Of a stretch of 64,000 bases of DNA, positions 46,150 through 58,659 are shown one piece after another; within the stretch, counting starts at the first letter, position 1; each line of letters opens with the position of its first letter. Location of the stretch: the NCBI RefSeq assembly GCF_027595985.1, contig NC_073311.1:32829557-32893556 (forward strand), written 5' to 3'. The notes under the pieces were generated by a model. It was not told the DNA's origin, searched no databases, and was given only the letters and a program-made list of their open reading frames with translations. This DNA is from Sorex araneus. Its lineage: Eukaryota; Chordata; Mammalia; Eulipotyphla; Soricidae. The position numbers and the translations under genes are program-made.

Positions 46150-47305
46150 TTTGGTGTTTTTTTTTTTTTTTAAGTCACGCAAGAGGCCTGGTGACCTCAA
46201 CATTTACTCTTAATGATGCTAAATCCTGCAAGACAGACCTGAGGATTTTGTGACCAGGGACCCATAGTATAGTTTAGTCTTCTTCATAACATCTATCACA
46301 ACCTGATTTCATGACATTGAACATCTTTGACTAATGGTTATTTAAATACACTGAAATATCAACTTTGTCAGGAAAGGAATTTGTGTGTTTTCTTTTTTTT
46401 TTTTTAGTTCCAATATGATCCCTTCTTGAATTGTAGCAGAAGCTCAAAAAATTTTTGCTTAATGAAAGCAAATATAAATGGATGACACAAGGAGAAATTG
46501 CTCATTCTAGGACAAACTTTGATTTTAAAAAAATTCTATGAAAAGGACTTTCTTTGAATAAAATATATTTGTTTTATTCTGAGACTGAAAGTTGAAGGGG
46601 ATTTATGGAAAAATAGATGAAGCAGCTATCTGAGTTTTGAAATATGGTGTGTGTTCTAAGTACAAAGATCATACCGAAATTCTATAAAGATTAGAATTTT
46701 CAGAGACACTAAAGAAGAAGCAACTGTAACTAGGTATGTGTGGTTAAAACATGAGAAGACATTTATTATGTACATTGGTGAGACTAGAAAGGTCTCCTAA
46801 CAGATGGGACTCTGGAGAAAACTAAGGACTGATCATAGAGGACCATTGTTAACCACAATCACCTTGCCTGTTATACTGAAGAGCCTGAATCACAATGTAA
46901 TGGTAATGGTGTACCACTGTACAGTTTTAAGTAGGTATGTAATAAAGAACTAGTTTTACATGTAGGAAAATTCAGTTGTAAAACCTTGAATAATGAAATT
47001 GTGAAAATACAAGATTATTTAGAAATCTAAATGAAAATTGAGTAAATCTTACTCTTGAAATAAAATTTTTGAAAATGCAAACAAAAAAAAAAGGATTTAT
47101 CTGAGACATAACCCATAACCCATAACCCAGCTATTATAATTGCTGGCTCTTTTTCATATAAGGATTATGTTCTTTTTTTAAATAGAATAAATATTTCATT
47201 TAACATATCCAAGACATTCAAGTATGTGATATTCCTTGGACTAGTAGCAAAAGAAGAGCTACTATACTTTAGAAATAGTCTCTTGCAACTCTTAAAATGC
47301 AATGA
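46150..47305. other. Intergenic, nothing recognised
   Basis: AT-rich; a triple CCATAA repeat at about 47108-47129 is the only pattern. Confidence 0.5.
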
Positions 47306-47309
47306 AGAT

Positions 47310-47468
47310 GCATGGGATCTTGTCTGGAGTCATAGCTCAACAGGCTGAACTGCTATAGGAGGCCTAGCTTTCAATCCAGCACCAAATGATCTTCTGAAAA
47401 CTTCATAGCGCAACCCCTAGCAAAGTAGTCCCTGAACACCACTGATTGTGGCATCAAAAACCAAAATA
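47310..47468 (+). mobile_element. Old tRNA-derived SINE
   Basis: GGAGTCATAGCTCAACAGGC head; CTGAACACCACTGATTGTGG end; A-rich tail hit by the mini-L1. Confidence 0.6.
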
Positions 47469-48011
47469 AGAGAAGCGGCAGGCATTCTGGTGAGCAATGC
47501 GGCCCGGACAATGCTCCGGACCCGAATCGGGGCCAGCAACACTGGGGGGCCGGAGGGAGGAGGTGCCGCCAGCACACCTTCTCCAGATGGAACCCTGGCG
47601 ACACTGAGCAGCAACTAACACGGCTCCAGGATTCGGGACTGGGACTGGGACACATCCGAGCTAATGCGGCCGCGCGACCTTTTCTAACACCTGAAAACAT
47701 ACAATCTTTGAATGGAAAACTAATTATCAAATGCCTCCTTATTAGGGTTATCTTGTTTGGGGATATAACTCCCACAACAATAGTGAGTTTTGTGTTGAAA
47801 TATGGAACGTAATCAAGGTGAAGAGAAAATAAAGTGAGGTTCATCAGTTATACAGTTGGGGTGGGGGGCGGGGGTATACCGGGGATTTTGGTGGTGGAAT
47901 ATGGGCACTGGTGAAGGGATGGTGTTTGAATACGGTATAACTGAGACATAAACCTGAGAACTCTGTAACTTTCCACATGGTGATAAAATTTTTAAAAAAA
48001 TAAAAAATAAA
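47469..48011 (+). mobile_element. Second mini-L1: different GC-rich 5' module, same 3' module
   Basis: The 543 bp element is flanked by AAAAACCAAAATA (47456-47468 and 48012-48024). The GC-rich first 200 bases end in GCGGCCGCGCGACC. Then come an AT-rich linker, ACAATAGTGAGTTTTGTG, a G-rich tract (GTTGGGGTGGGGGGCGGGGG), GGTGGTGGAATATGGGCACT and AACTTTCCACATGGTGA plus an A tail. It landed in the A-rich tail of an older SINE. Confidence 0.8.
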
Positions 48012-48064
48012 AAAAACCAAAATAGAAAAAATAAATAAATAAATAAAATTAAAATAATAAAATC

Positions 48065-48950
48065 ATGCATTGATCCTCACTCGTTTTATATTGCATCAAT
48101 TTCTACTTTTCCCCTCATAAATCATAGTTCAGTTTTTATATGTTATTAAAGAAAAATATACTGAATGCATAAGTTAGTGAACATAATTTGCTATATATTT
48201 TTAATTGTACTTTTATTTAGTTTATGTCTTTAAGGCTTGTCTAACTTTTATAATAGTTATTTTACTTCCGTGTTTACTTTTGGTAGCAAAACTGTTTTAG
48301 AGTTATCTTTATTTATTCAATAAATATGTTCTTTTACTTGTGAATAAAAAGTTAAGCAAATGTATGTGATGGTCATAAAATCCAACTTAAGAATAGCTAA
48401 GGCCATCATCATGGTAAAATTATAGCTAGGGAAAAGAGGAAGCTGGATCTTAAAAGACCACAAGGAAAACAGTTCATGGTCCATTACGGAAACCAACCAT
48501 TTATACTGTCCAGAATTTCTAAAAACAGCTATTACCAGTTGGAAAACTTTTAAGTAAGAGATCCACATTCCTTTTGTTCATTTATTGGTATCATTGCCTG
48601 TATTTTTTCCTGTTTATGAAAACAACAATTCCTCACTAACTTCAAAGCCTGAGTTTCCCTTTAACATAAAAGTAGGCCTTAGAATTCCTTTCAAATAAAG
48701 AGGTTGAGAATAAGATTTTTTATCTCAGTCTTCCTTCTTCATACCCAAAATAAGAGCCTACAATTAAGTTTCTAATGACTGGTCTTGGGGTAACCAAAAT
48801 AATATATATGCACCCTTGCTTTAAGTTGTTCATGGCACTATTTATCTAGAAAGAGGCAATATCGGGAGCCTGGCCATTAGTGAAAAACCAAGAGAAGATC
48901 CTATTTTCAAATCACCATGATCAACATTTCAGAGTTGGAAATTTTATCAA
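48065..48950. other. Intergenic, nothing recognised
   Basis: Unique AT-rich sequence between a mini-L1 and a SINE. Confidence 0.5.
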
Positions 48951-48965
48951 AATGAATCCTAAACC

Positions 48966-49152
48966 TGGTCTGGATAGCACAGCGGGTTAGGGCATTTGCC
49001 TTGCACACAGCGACCCAGGTTCGATTTTCAGCATCCCACATGGTCCCCCAAACACCACCAGGAGTAACTCCTGACTGTATAGACAGCAGAAACCCCTGTG
49101 CATCACCGGCCGGATGTGACCCACCCACCAAAATAAAAATATATAGATGAAA
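48966..49152 (+). mobile_element. tRNA-derived SINE
   Basis: GAATCCTAAACC flanks (48954-48965, 49153-49164). GATAGCACAGCGGGTTAGGG head; GGATGTGACCCACCCACC end. Confidence 0.88.
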
Positions 49153-49391
49153 GAATCCTAAACCATCTCTCCTGATGGAGTACCAATTATGTCTTTCTGA
49201 AGAAAAAAGAAGCAGAGGAAGACAAAAAAGTATATATAAACAACCTTCAAGTTTGGTAGTTGGGTAGCAGACATGTTTCATGACTGTTAAATTAGCTCTG
49301 ACAATTTTTAAGTGATAAGGAAATTGAGATTTGGAAAGCTCATGTACATCAAAATAGGGGTAAATTAACATTTTTTCATATGTAAATATTG

Positions 49392-49635
49392 TGGTCTGGA
49401 GTAATAGCACAGTGGGTAGGGCATTTGCTTTGCATGTAGCCATCTGGGTTTGATTCCTTGATTTCCTAGTCTCTCTCAGAGAGCCGGCAAGCTGCTAATA
49501 GTATCCGGCCCACACGGCAGAGCCTGGCAAGCTACCTGTGATGTATTTGATCTGCCAAAAATAGTAACAAGTCTCACAATGGAGATGTTAATGGTGCCCA
49601 ATCAAGCAAATCTATGAACAATAGGACGACTATGC
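49392..49635 (+). mobile_element. Long-body SINE
   Basis: GGAGTAATAGCACAGTGGGT head, CCACACGGCAGAGCCTGGCA body, and a degraded AGGACGACTATGC tail. Lies about 140 bp upstream of the complete-length L1. Confidence 0.8.
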
Positions 49636-49789
49636 ATTAACAGTGTAGTGCATATATTGTAAACTATTAACTTATTTCTATTTCATATTCTTAGAGACAT
49701 GTGCTTTTTTTGTTTTCCAATTATTTTTAATCACAATTGACTAATCTTGTGTCACATTGAGTCTGTGTCTTTAAAAGTGTGTCACTCTG

Positions 49790-50086
49790 GAGCTTCCCAG
49801 CCGTTGGTGCCGGCGCGCTATGCACGCGGCCCCCGGACTCCATCCCCAGCCAATGTCCAGCGGACAGGGACTCGCCCCTCGCACCACTGAACCTGTGCCT
49901 CCTGATTCGTGATCCAGGTGTGCCTCTTTCCCTAATTGAGCTTCCCAGCCATCGGTGCCGGCACTGCGCTTGGGCCCACAGACCCCATCTCCAGCCAGTG
50001 ACCAGTGGCCAAAGGGGCGTGGCCTCTTTGGTAGTGTGCATGGCCCGTTTCAGTGGGCGTGGTTGACGGGAGTGGCAGCTGCAGTT
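49790..50086 (+). promoter_or_regulatory. L1 5' UTR with two tandem monomers
   Basis: Two diverged copies of a 148-bp unit start at 49790 and 49938, each opening with GAGCTTCCCAGCC followed by a GGTGCCGGC block. Just inside and after the second unit are GGGGCGTGGCC (50014) and GTGGGCGTGG (50054), GC-box/KLF-like sites. Tandem 5' monomers act as promoters in mouse L1s; that they do so here is inference. Confidence 0.8.
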
Positions 50087-50284
50087 ATTTTCCCCGTTCT
50101 AGTGTACTTGACAGACATCGCAATCCCCATTAACTAACTGTGTAGATCTCCCCAGCTACCTCAAACACAAAAGACTAAATTAACCACTAGCCTACTCCAA
50201 TTGCACCAAAATATCGAAAACACATGAAAAGAGAGATTAGCTCTAGTGAACTGGAAGTTCCCACCTCCATACAACCGTGACAGC

Positions 50285-51082
50285 ATGAAGAAACAGCGCA
50301 AATCCCCACAGCAAGGAGAGGAGGAGGTGGAGCAGTCAGTGAAAAAATTATGGAAAAAAATGAGAGCAGAAATAGGAAAGCTACATTCAGAAATGTCACG
50401 AATAAAAGACACTGTAGATGAAATAAAAAACACAGTTGGAGCTCTCAACAGTAGAATGGCTACAGCTGAAGAGAGAATTAGTGAGCTTGAAGATGAGCAA
50501 CAGAAATCCCACAAGCTACAACAAACAATTGGAAATGATCTTAAAATAGCTCTAGGGCACATCAGAGACCTAGGTAATGATGCCAAGAGGAATAACATAA
50601 GAATCATTGGAGTTCCAGAAGGACAGGGAGGCAACCCTAACAAGAAAGCCACAGTTAAAGAAATCATTACTGAAAAGTTCCCAGAGCTGCATGATGCAGC
50701 TGTTCAGATCCTAGGAGCAAGAAGGGTGCCAGCTAGAAGGGACCCCAATAAAAAGACTCCAAGACATATCATAGTCAGAATGATGGATGCCACGGATAGG
50801 GAAACAATACTACAAGCAGCAAGGTAAAAAAAATTCACATACAAAGGAGCACCCCTTAGATTCACAGCAGACTTATCAGAGGAAACACTCCAAGTCAGAA
50901 GACAAAGGTGGGATATAGTGAAAAAACTCAATGAAATGAACACCTCTCCACGAATACTTTATCCGGCTAAGCTCTCACTCAAACTCGAAGGAACCATGCG
51001 CAATTTCATAGATAAACAACAACTAAGAAACTTTATATACTCAAAACCAAGCTTAAAAGAAGAACTAAAGGGGCTATTGTAA
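50285..51082 (+). pseudogene. L1 ORF1 with one internal nonsense codon
   Basis: This reading frame of 265 codons begins MKKQRKSPQQ and ends in TAA at 51080-51082. A single in-frame TAA at 50825-50827 interrupts it; the antisense relative at 43.4-44.3 kb has a serine codon there. N-terminal heptad-like sequence (coiled coil), then the conserved RNNIRIIGVPE and RRDPNKKTPRHIIVRM segments of the ORF1p RNA-binding region are present. The N-terminal domain is some 40-60 residues shorter than in the antisense relative. The product would be the L1 nucleic-acid chaperone; here it is truncated. Confidence 0.9.
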
Positions 51083-51124
51083 GACAAGGAAAAACTCTAC
51101 AAGAACAAGAAACCCCGCAGAAAG

Positions 51125-54100
51125 ATGACACAAAATTCCATGACAATAATCTCTCTCAATGTCAATGGCCTAAATGCACCAATTAAAAGACACAGAGTGG
51201 CAAAATGGATTCAGAAACAAAACCCAACATTCTGCTGCCTACAAGAAACACACCTGGACAGTCAGAGAAAACACAGACTCAAAGTCAAAGGATGGAAAAC
51301 AATCCTGCAAGCAAACAACTCCCTCATAAAAGCTGGGTTTCCCATACTAGTATCTGACAACATAGATTTCAGGTTGAAAAAGATCAGAAGGGACAGCAAA
51401 GGTCACTTTCTATTTATCAAGGGATATGTACAACAGGAAGAAATCACACTCTTAAATGTATACACACCCAATGAGCGACTGGCAAAACACTTAAACCAAG
51501 TCTTAACGGACTTTAAGGAGGACATTACTAGCAGCACAATCGTAGTCAGAGACGTCAACACCGCCTTATCACCTCTGGATAGATCGACAAGAATAAAACT
51601 CACCAAGGAAATGCTGACACTGAAGGAAAAAATAGAAGAGAGAGACCTAATATACCTATACAGGGCTTTACACCCCCCAAAAGAAAGAATACACATTCTT
51701 TTCCAGTGCACATGGAACATTTTCCAAAATAGACCATGTACTGGGCCACAAAACATACGTCAATAAAATCAGAAAAATAGAAATTGTATCAACTATCTTC
51801 TCAGACCACGATGGGCTGAAGATAGAAGCTAACCACACACAGACGCAGAGAATCAAAGCAAACACCTGGAAATTAAACGGCTCAGTGTTGAACAGTGAGT
51901 GGGTCAGGAAGAAAATCAAGGAAGAAATAAAGAGATACCTCAAAACAAATTAAAATGAAGACACAAGCTACCAAAACCTATGGGACGCAGCTAAAGCTAT
52001 GTTAAGGGGAAAATTTATAGCTCTGCAAGCATTCCTTAGGAAGGAAGAAAGGGCCTACACAGATAGCTTGACTTCACAGCTCAAGGCCTTAGAAAGGAAC
52101 CAGAAAATGGAACCCAAACTAGACCGAAGGAAGGGAATAATAAAAATTAGAGCAGAAATTAACAACATGGAAACCCAGAAAACAATCCAAACGGTCAATG
52201 AAACCAAAAGCTGGTTCTTTGAGAAAATAAACAAGATTGATAAATCTCTAGCAAGACTCACAAAGAAAGAGAGAGAGAACCCTAATAAACCGAATCAGAA
52301 ATGAAAAGGGGGACATCACAACAGAAACCAATAAAATTCAAAAGATTATCAGAGACTACTTTGAAAGTCTATATGCCACGAAACAAGAGAACCTAAAAGA
52401 AATGGATAAATTCCTTGACTTCTACAATCTCCCAAGACTGAACAAAGAAGATTTGGAATACCTGAATAGGCCCATTAATATCAAGGAAATTGAAACTGTA
52501 ATCAAAAGTCTCCCCAAAAACAAAAGCCCAAATCCAGATGGATTCACTGGCGAATTCTTCCAAACATTTAAAGACATGTTGCCAGTTCTCCCCAAGCTTT
52601 TCCAGGAAATTAAAAAAACAGGAACTCTCCCAAATAGTTTCTATGAAGCACATATTTCCCTAATAACAAAAGCAAACAAAGACACCACTAAGAAAGAAAA
52701 TTATAGACCAATATCCCTGATGAACACCAATGCGAAGATCCTCAGCACAATATTAGTAAATAGGATCCAACAACTCATCAAAAAGATCATATACCATGAC
52801 CAAGTGGGATTCATCCCAGGGATGCAAGGATGGTTTAACATTTGGAAATCAATCAACATAATCCATCATATCAACAAAAATAAAGATATAAACCATATGA
52901 TCATATCAATTGATGCAGAGAAAGCATTTGATAAGATCCAACATCCATTCATGATGAAAACCCTCACCAAAATGGGTTTTGGAGGAACTTTCCTCAAGAT
53001 AGTCGAAGCCATCTATCACAAGCCTATGGCAAGCATTATCCTCAATGGGGAAAAACTAAGGGCCTTTCCTCTAAGATCAGGGACAAGACAAGGATGCCCA
53101 CTCTCACTACTTCTGTTCAATGTAGTACTGGAAGTACTTGCAATAGCTGTTAGGCAAGAAAAAGATATCCAGGGCATCCAGATAGAAAAGGAAGAAATCA
53201 AACTCTCACTATTTGCAGATGATATGATACTATATCTAGAGAAGACTAAAGCCTCTACTAAGAAACTCTTAGAAACAATAGACTTGTATAGTAAAGTTGC
53301 AGGCTATAAAATCAATACCCCAAAATCCATGACCTTCCTATATGCAAACAATGAGACAGAGGAAAGGGACATGACAAATAAATCCCATTCACAATTGTGC
53401 CCCAGAAAATCAAGTACCTTGGAATCAGCTTAACTAAGGAAGTAAGACCCCTACAAAGAAAACTACAACACGCTACTCCATGAAATAAAAGAGGACGTGA
53501 GGAAATGGAAACATATCCCCTACTCATGGTTAGAGATAATCAACGTTGTCAAAATGGCAATACTCCCAAAAGCATTATACAGATTCAATGCAATCCTCAT
53601 AAGGATACCCAATACATTCTTCAAAGAAATGGATCAAGCAATCCTGAAATTCATATGGAACAATAAGTGCCCACAGATTGCTAAAACAATTCTTGGGAAA
53701 AAGATGATGGGAGGCATCACCCTCCCCAACCTCAAACTTTACTAAAAAGTGATAATAATCAAAACAGCATGGTACTGGAACCAAGGCAGAGCCTCAGACC
53801 AATGGAACTGGGTGTAATATTCCTACACACAACCCCAAATGTATGACCATCTAATCTTTGATAAGGGAGCAAGAGATGTGAAGTGAAGCAAGGAAAGCTT
53901 ATTTAACAAATGGTGCTGGCACAAGTGGACAACCACATGCAAAAGAATGGGCTTAGACCTCGACCTGACACCATGCACAAAAATCAGATCAAACTGGATT
54001 AAATACCTTAATATCAGACCACAAACCATAAGGTACATTGAAGACAAGGTCGGCAAAACCCTCCACGATATTGAAGCTAACAGTTTCTTCAAAGATGACA

Positions 54101-54831
54101 TGCAACTGACCAACCAAGAGGAAACAGATATAAACAAATGGGACTACATTAAACTGAGAAGCTTCTGCACCGCAAAAGATACAGTGACCAGAATACAAAG
54201 ACAGTCTACAGAATGGGAAAGGATATTCACCCAATACCCATCCAACACAAGGTTGATATCAAGGGTATATAAGGCACTCGTTGAACTCTACAAGAAGAAA
54301 ACATCCAACCCCATGAGAAAATGGGGGAAAGAAATGAACAGAAACTTTCCCAAGGAAGAGATATGAATGGCCAAAAGGCACATGAAAGGCACATTAGTGT
54401 TCTACATCACTAATCATCAGGGAGATATAGATCAAAACAACCATGAGATACCACCTCACACCACAGAGACTGGCACACATCCAAAAGAACAAAGCAACCA
54501 CTGTTGGAGAGGATGTGGGGAGAAAGGGACCCTTTTACACTGCTGGTGGGAATGCCGACTGGTTCAGCCCTTCTGGAAAACAATATGGACACTTCTCAAA
54601 AAATTAGAAATTGAGCCCCCATTTGATCCATCAATACCACTACTGGGAATATACCCCGAAGAAGCAAAAAAGTATAGTCGAAATGACATCTGCACTTATA
54701 TGTTCTTCACAGAACTGTTTACAATAGCCAAAATCTGGAAAAAACCTGAATGCCCGAGAACAGACGACTGGTTAAAGAAACTCTGGTACATCTATACAAT
54801 GGAATACTATGCACCTGTTAGAAAAAAATGA
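51125..54831 (+). pseudogene. L1 ORF2 (endonuclease / reverse transcriptase), broken
   Basis: This ORF starts 42 bases after ORF1. Endonuclease motifs: SLNVNGL near the start, QETHL, and DVNT where GDFNT is usual (the preceding residue is Arg). The EN catalytic SDHD occurs only in another frame near 51.8 kb. Reverse-transcriptase motifs: [15 protein letters not shown] and the catalytic FADDM at 53212-53226. The C-terminal cysteine motif CWRGCGEKGTLLHCWWEC is retained, and the last frame ends at 54831. Breaks: frameshift near 51.7 kb, nonsense near 51.95 kb, frameshift near 52.27 kb, frameshift near 53.4 kb, and more between 53.5 and 53.95 kb. Not functional. Confidence 0.93.
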
Positions 54832-55462
54832 AGTAATAAACTGCATATAAGTGGATCAACGTGCAAAGTATCTTGCTAAGTGAAATGAGTCAGAAAGAGA
54901 GAGACAGACATAGAAAAATTGTGCTCATCTGTGGAATATAAAATAACAGAGTAGGAGACTAATATCCAAGAATAGTAGAAATAAGTAGCAGTAGATTGGC
55001 TCCATGGCATGGAAGCTGGTCTCACATGCTGGGGAAAAAGGCAGCTCAGATAGAGAAGGGAAGACCAAGTAAAATGTGATTGGAGATTCTGTGTGGAAAG
55101 GGATATGCATACTGAAAGTAGACTAGAGACTGAATACAATGGCCACTCAATACCCCTATTGCAAATTGGAGGGAGAGAACAAAAGGGAATACCCTGCCAC
55201 ATAGGCAGGTTGGGGTGGGGGAGAGATGGGATTAGGGGGTGGGAGGGATACTAGGTTTATTGGTGGTGGAGAATGGGCACTGGTGGAGGGATGTGTTGTG
55301 AACATTTTATGAGGGAAAAACAAGCTCGAAAATGTGTGAATCTGTGTCTGTACCCTCATGGTGATTCACTAATTAAACAATAAAATAAATTTTAAAAAAG
55401 TGTGTCACTCTGTTCACCAGTTTAAGAGTCACTTTCTTTGTTCTTTTAAAATGTGTAATATG

Positions 55463-55637
55463 GGGTCCTGAGAGGTAGTACAGTGGACACGAGGCCTTGC
55501 ACACTTTCCAAACTGGGTTTGGTCTTCAGCAACCTCTTTGGTCCCTTGAACTGTATCATTAGTTATCCCTGAGCACAGAACCAGGAGTAAGACCTGAACA
55601 CTGTCAGGTGTGGCCCCCGGACAAAATAAAAAAAAAT
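55463..55637 (+). mobile_element. Old tRNA-derived SINE
   Basis: GGGGTCCTGAGAGGTAGTAC head; CAGGTGTGGCCCCCGGAC end; A-rich tail. Confidence 0.7.
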
Positions 55638-56189
55638 CACAATAAAATGTTGAATCTGACATTTCATTGCTTGCTTAGTCTGTATCTGGGTCATTTTTGT
55701 ATGGTATCTGTGTTTAGAAAAAAACAGTTGAATATGTTGCTTATACACCCTAAAATTTGAAAAAATTAATCCAATGAGTAGGGTATGAGGATGAAGAATG
55801 AAGAGATATGAGTCTTCACATACTTTTCCCCAATTAGGACTAGGATAGTGAGTGAAAAGATTGAGTGAGAAACTTCTATTCTGCTCTTTGCTGAAGAGAG
55901 GTTACCTGTCTTTCAGGAAAGGGAGTTGTCCTAAAATTGGTCATAACTAGTGCCTTTCTCAGATGCTTCTACAACAAAGTTTTAGTTTGTGCTGAATTTA
56001 ATCCTTGTCAACCTACCTCAACTCTGAAGAGAAGTACTGCTTTAAAAATTGCATTGGGTTTTGAGACTTAAGGATAAGACTTAGGATAAGTTGAGACTAA
56101 AGGATAAGTTCTAAATTGGTGAGTTTCAATATAAATTGATCTTCTAAATTCTCACATTCAGAATCCTTTGCATTATTTCAATGTTTTCT

Positions 56190-56375
56190 TTTATTCCTTT
56201 TATTTAACTGGTTGTGAGGTCATTGGTTTTGACCTTAGACTGCTCCTCTCTGTCCTACCTGTCCTAGGGAGTGATTCTCAGTGGTGCTTGGAGACTAAGG
56301 TTCTGGGGATCAAACCTGGGTCTGAAGCACAAAACCATGGGCTTAGCCCATTGAGCAATCTCTCTGGTAGGAATG
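56190..56375 (-). mobile_element. Old tRNA-derived SINE, antisense
   Basis: GGGGATCAAACCTGGGTCTG and CATTGAGCAATCTCTCTGG are the B-box and head complements. Confidence 0.65.
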
Positions 56376-56719
56376 CAACATTTTAAACTCAGGGATTCAT
56401 TTAAAATATTTGCTTAATAATCTAGTAGCTACTACTGAGAAATTACAATTCCTTTGTTGTTAAGAGACAACTGTGTCTAGATTCAGTAAAACCAACAGGA
56501 ATGTGAACAAGGCTGACATTCAAAGAAATTGTGAGATTTAAGTACTTATTTTTAAGATGTGTTTTAAAACTCTGTAAGCAGCTGCTAGAAGCATTTATTC
56601 TCTAGTGAGATACTCTATATTAACAATAGCACACTATTGTACAGGCCAGAGAATTTTGAATTTTAATAGATTGCTTTGTGTACTTTTGTATATGATAAGA
56701 ATTTCACAAGTAGTCAAGC

Positions 56720-57393
56720 AGAATAATTGCATTCACTGTTTTATTTTGCAAGTAGTTTCTTAAACATAACATGCAAATAATAAAAAAGGAAACATCCACA
56801 TGGACTTAGAATGAAAAATAATTCTAGAAAAATTTAACTAGGTAACTATAAAAGTTCTTAATACTTAAACACTGCTTTAAGTATGTGACTTCATAAATAT
56901 TATCTGGTATTTTTTGCAAGATTATTGATTTCAAATACATCATCCATTTGTTCCAACTTAATTTGAATGTACATTAAGATAACTTGGTTCAAGGGAGTTA
57001 ATATGTGATGTATGTAGTCTATGTTTCTTGACTTTAAGATTTGGGAATTATAAAGCTAAGTTGGTGTCTTTAAAATAACTAAAGGACTTTGCATTCATTT
57101 GAGAGTGAAGATGAAGAAAGCATTAATTTTACAACTAAGAGCATTATTTGTTACCTATGTTGATGACATGGATGTGTCTGTGCTTGTGATGAAACAGGCC
57201 TGCCTTTCATCTTTTCTTTTTTTTTCCAAAAATGTAAAATTTTCACAAAGCGATTTTACTCAGAATTTCCATTTCAATGGTAACAAAAACTAAGAACAAG
57301 AAATTAGTAAAATGAAAACTTGACATAAAGGCGAACATAACCATTAAATGCTACTTCAGGAATATACTTCCATTTGATTGGGATTAATGAAGA
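56720..57393 (-). promoter_or_regulatory. LUM: Probable LUM 3' UTR with AATAAA signal
   Basis: The minus strand after the LUM stop runs about 650 bases without recognisable repeats to GCAAAATAAAACAG, whose AATAAA is at 56740-56745. This length fits the 3' UTR size I expect for lumican mRNA. An open frame on the plus strand at 57099-57293 is antisense to this UTR and not a gene. Confidence 0.55.
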
Positions 57394-57548
57394 TTAATAA
57401 ATGGTGATTTCATTTGCCATGCGTAGACATTCGTACATATCAGGTGGCAGACTACTCTGAGTGAGGCGATTACCATCCAAACGCAAATGCTTGATTTTGG
57501 AGAAGGATACTGGACTCAATATCTTACAGAAGCTCTTAGTGTCAAACT
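57394..57548 (-). CDS. LUM: Lumican, last coding exon (residues 292-342)
   Basis: The acceptor TTTTCAG ends at 57549. The first two bases (AG) complete Lys292 with the last base of exon 2, restoring the EK-F junction I recall from human lumican. Fifty residues follow, beginning FDTKSFCKIL and ending EITIY, with TAA at 57394-57396. C299 and C332 are the two cysteines of the C-terminal LRR cap; HLRLDGNRL is the last LRR. With exon 2 the protein is 342 residues, against 338 that I recall for human: three extra residues precede the old start position and one lies after the sulfated-tyrosine stretch. Intron 2 (57549-61443) is 3895 bp and contains one L1 fragment and one SINE with a long purine microsatellite. 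Confidence 0.96.
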
Positions 57549-58659
57549 CTGAAAATTTAAGAATGAAAAATTTTAATCATTTTGTGTTAGTACACAAGTT
57601 AAAAGCAATCATAAAGACTCTTTAAATTCATGACATCTTCTTACTAAAAAAGTCACTATTCAATATACATGTTTAAATTTGAAACAAACAAACAAACAAA
57701 CAAAAAGAAATATATGAGGATACCAGGTACCAAATGACTCAGTAATGTTTAACAAATAACAATTGGGATATATTAGAATAGTCAATGGAATATTCAAAGC
57801 ACCAAATTTATTTCAATTTCTTCTTTGAGAAACATTAGATTTTAGGATAATATTTAATAATTATGTTACTTCTTAAGATTTCTTTTAAACAATTGTGCTA
57901 TAATGATGAAAAATTGGTGTTATGTATCTTGTTTTTTTATCTTAAAATAGATGTGATTAAGAATCACCATGATAATGATTTAAAGTTCCAAGAAAAGAAA
58001 CAACTCATGGAAGTTCACTACCTCAGCCCACAATTAGCAACTGTTTAGTTTTAAATAGAACTATTGTCATTATTAGATTGAAAAAAAAAATCTATGAATG
58101 TATACATATAAGCTCTTTTATTTCACATGAAAATAAATTCTTTATTTTTGTTTATTCAATTTTTTAAATTTTATTTTTCTCTCCTCTCAAATTCTAGTTA
58201 GTAGAAATCTATTGAAAACCTAAAGACACTACATGCTTTTACTCTAAGATACCATTTTAAAAGACTTAGGAATCACATTCCAGATATTTAACTCTGTCTC
58301 TGAAAATAGAGTAGGATAACAGGGATAATGTGAGCTCAAGCCAATATAAATTTCATACTTCTACAGGTCTATATAGCTTTTTCTTCTACTTAATAACTGA
58401 AGAACTTTGGAACATATCTTGATCTATTTGTTAGAAATAAATTTATCATTGAGTTTTATATAAATATTAAATTAATTTAGTGTGCAGACTTTTCACACTA
58501 ATGCTAGCATATAGTAGGAGTTAAATATTACTAGTGCTCATTTAATTTTTGTTTTTTAAACTGTTTTGGATTAGAAATCTTTGTGGTAACGTTAATGCTT
58601 AAAGTTTCAAGTTGATAACCAAGAGATCTCAAGTATTTGTAAAATTTAGAAACAAAATT

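Larger units (their letters stand above)
49790..55395 (+). mobile_element. Complete-length L1 retrotransposon with target-site duplication
   Basis: The 5606 bp element has a 5' UTR, ORF1, ORF2, a G-rich 3' UTR and an A-rich tail. It is flanked by a perfect 17-bp duplication (49773-49789 and 55396-55412, AAAAGTGTGTCACTCTG). The upstream target reads TTT|AAAA, the preferred L1 endonuclease site. Both ORFs are broken, so it is not autonomous now, but the intact TSD and recognisable ORFs suggest a moderately young insertion. Confidence 0.95.

Noticed and set aside
47108-47129. Telomere-like CCCATAA triple repeat
   Set aside because: Not the vertebrate CCCTAA unit and only three copies; chance tandem.
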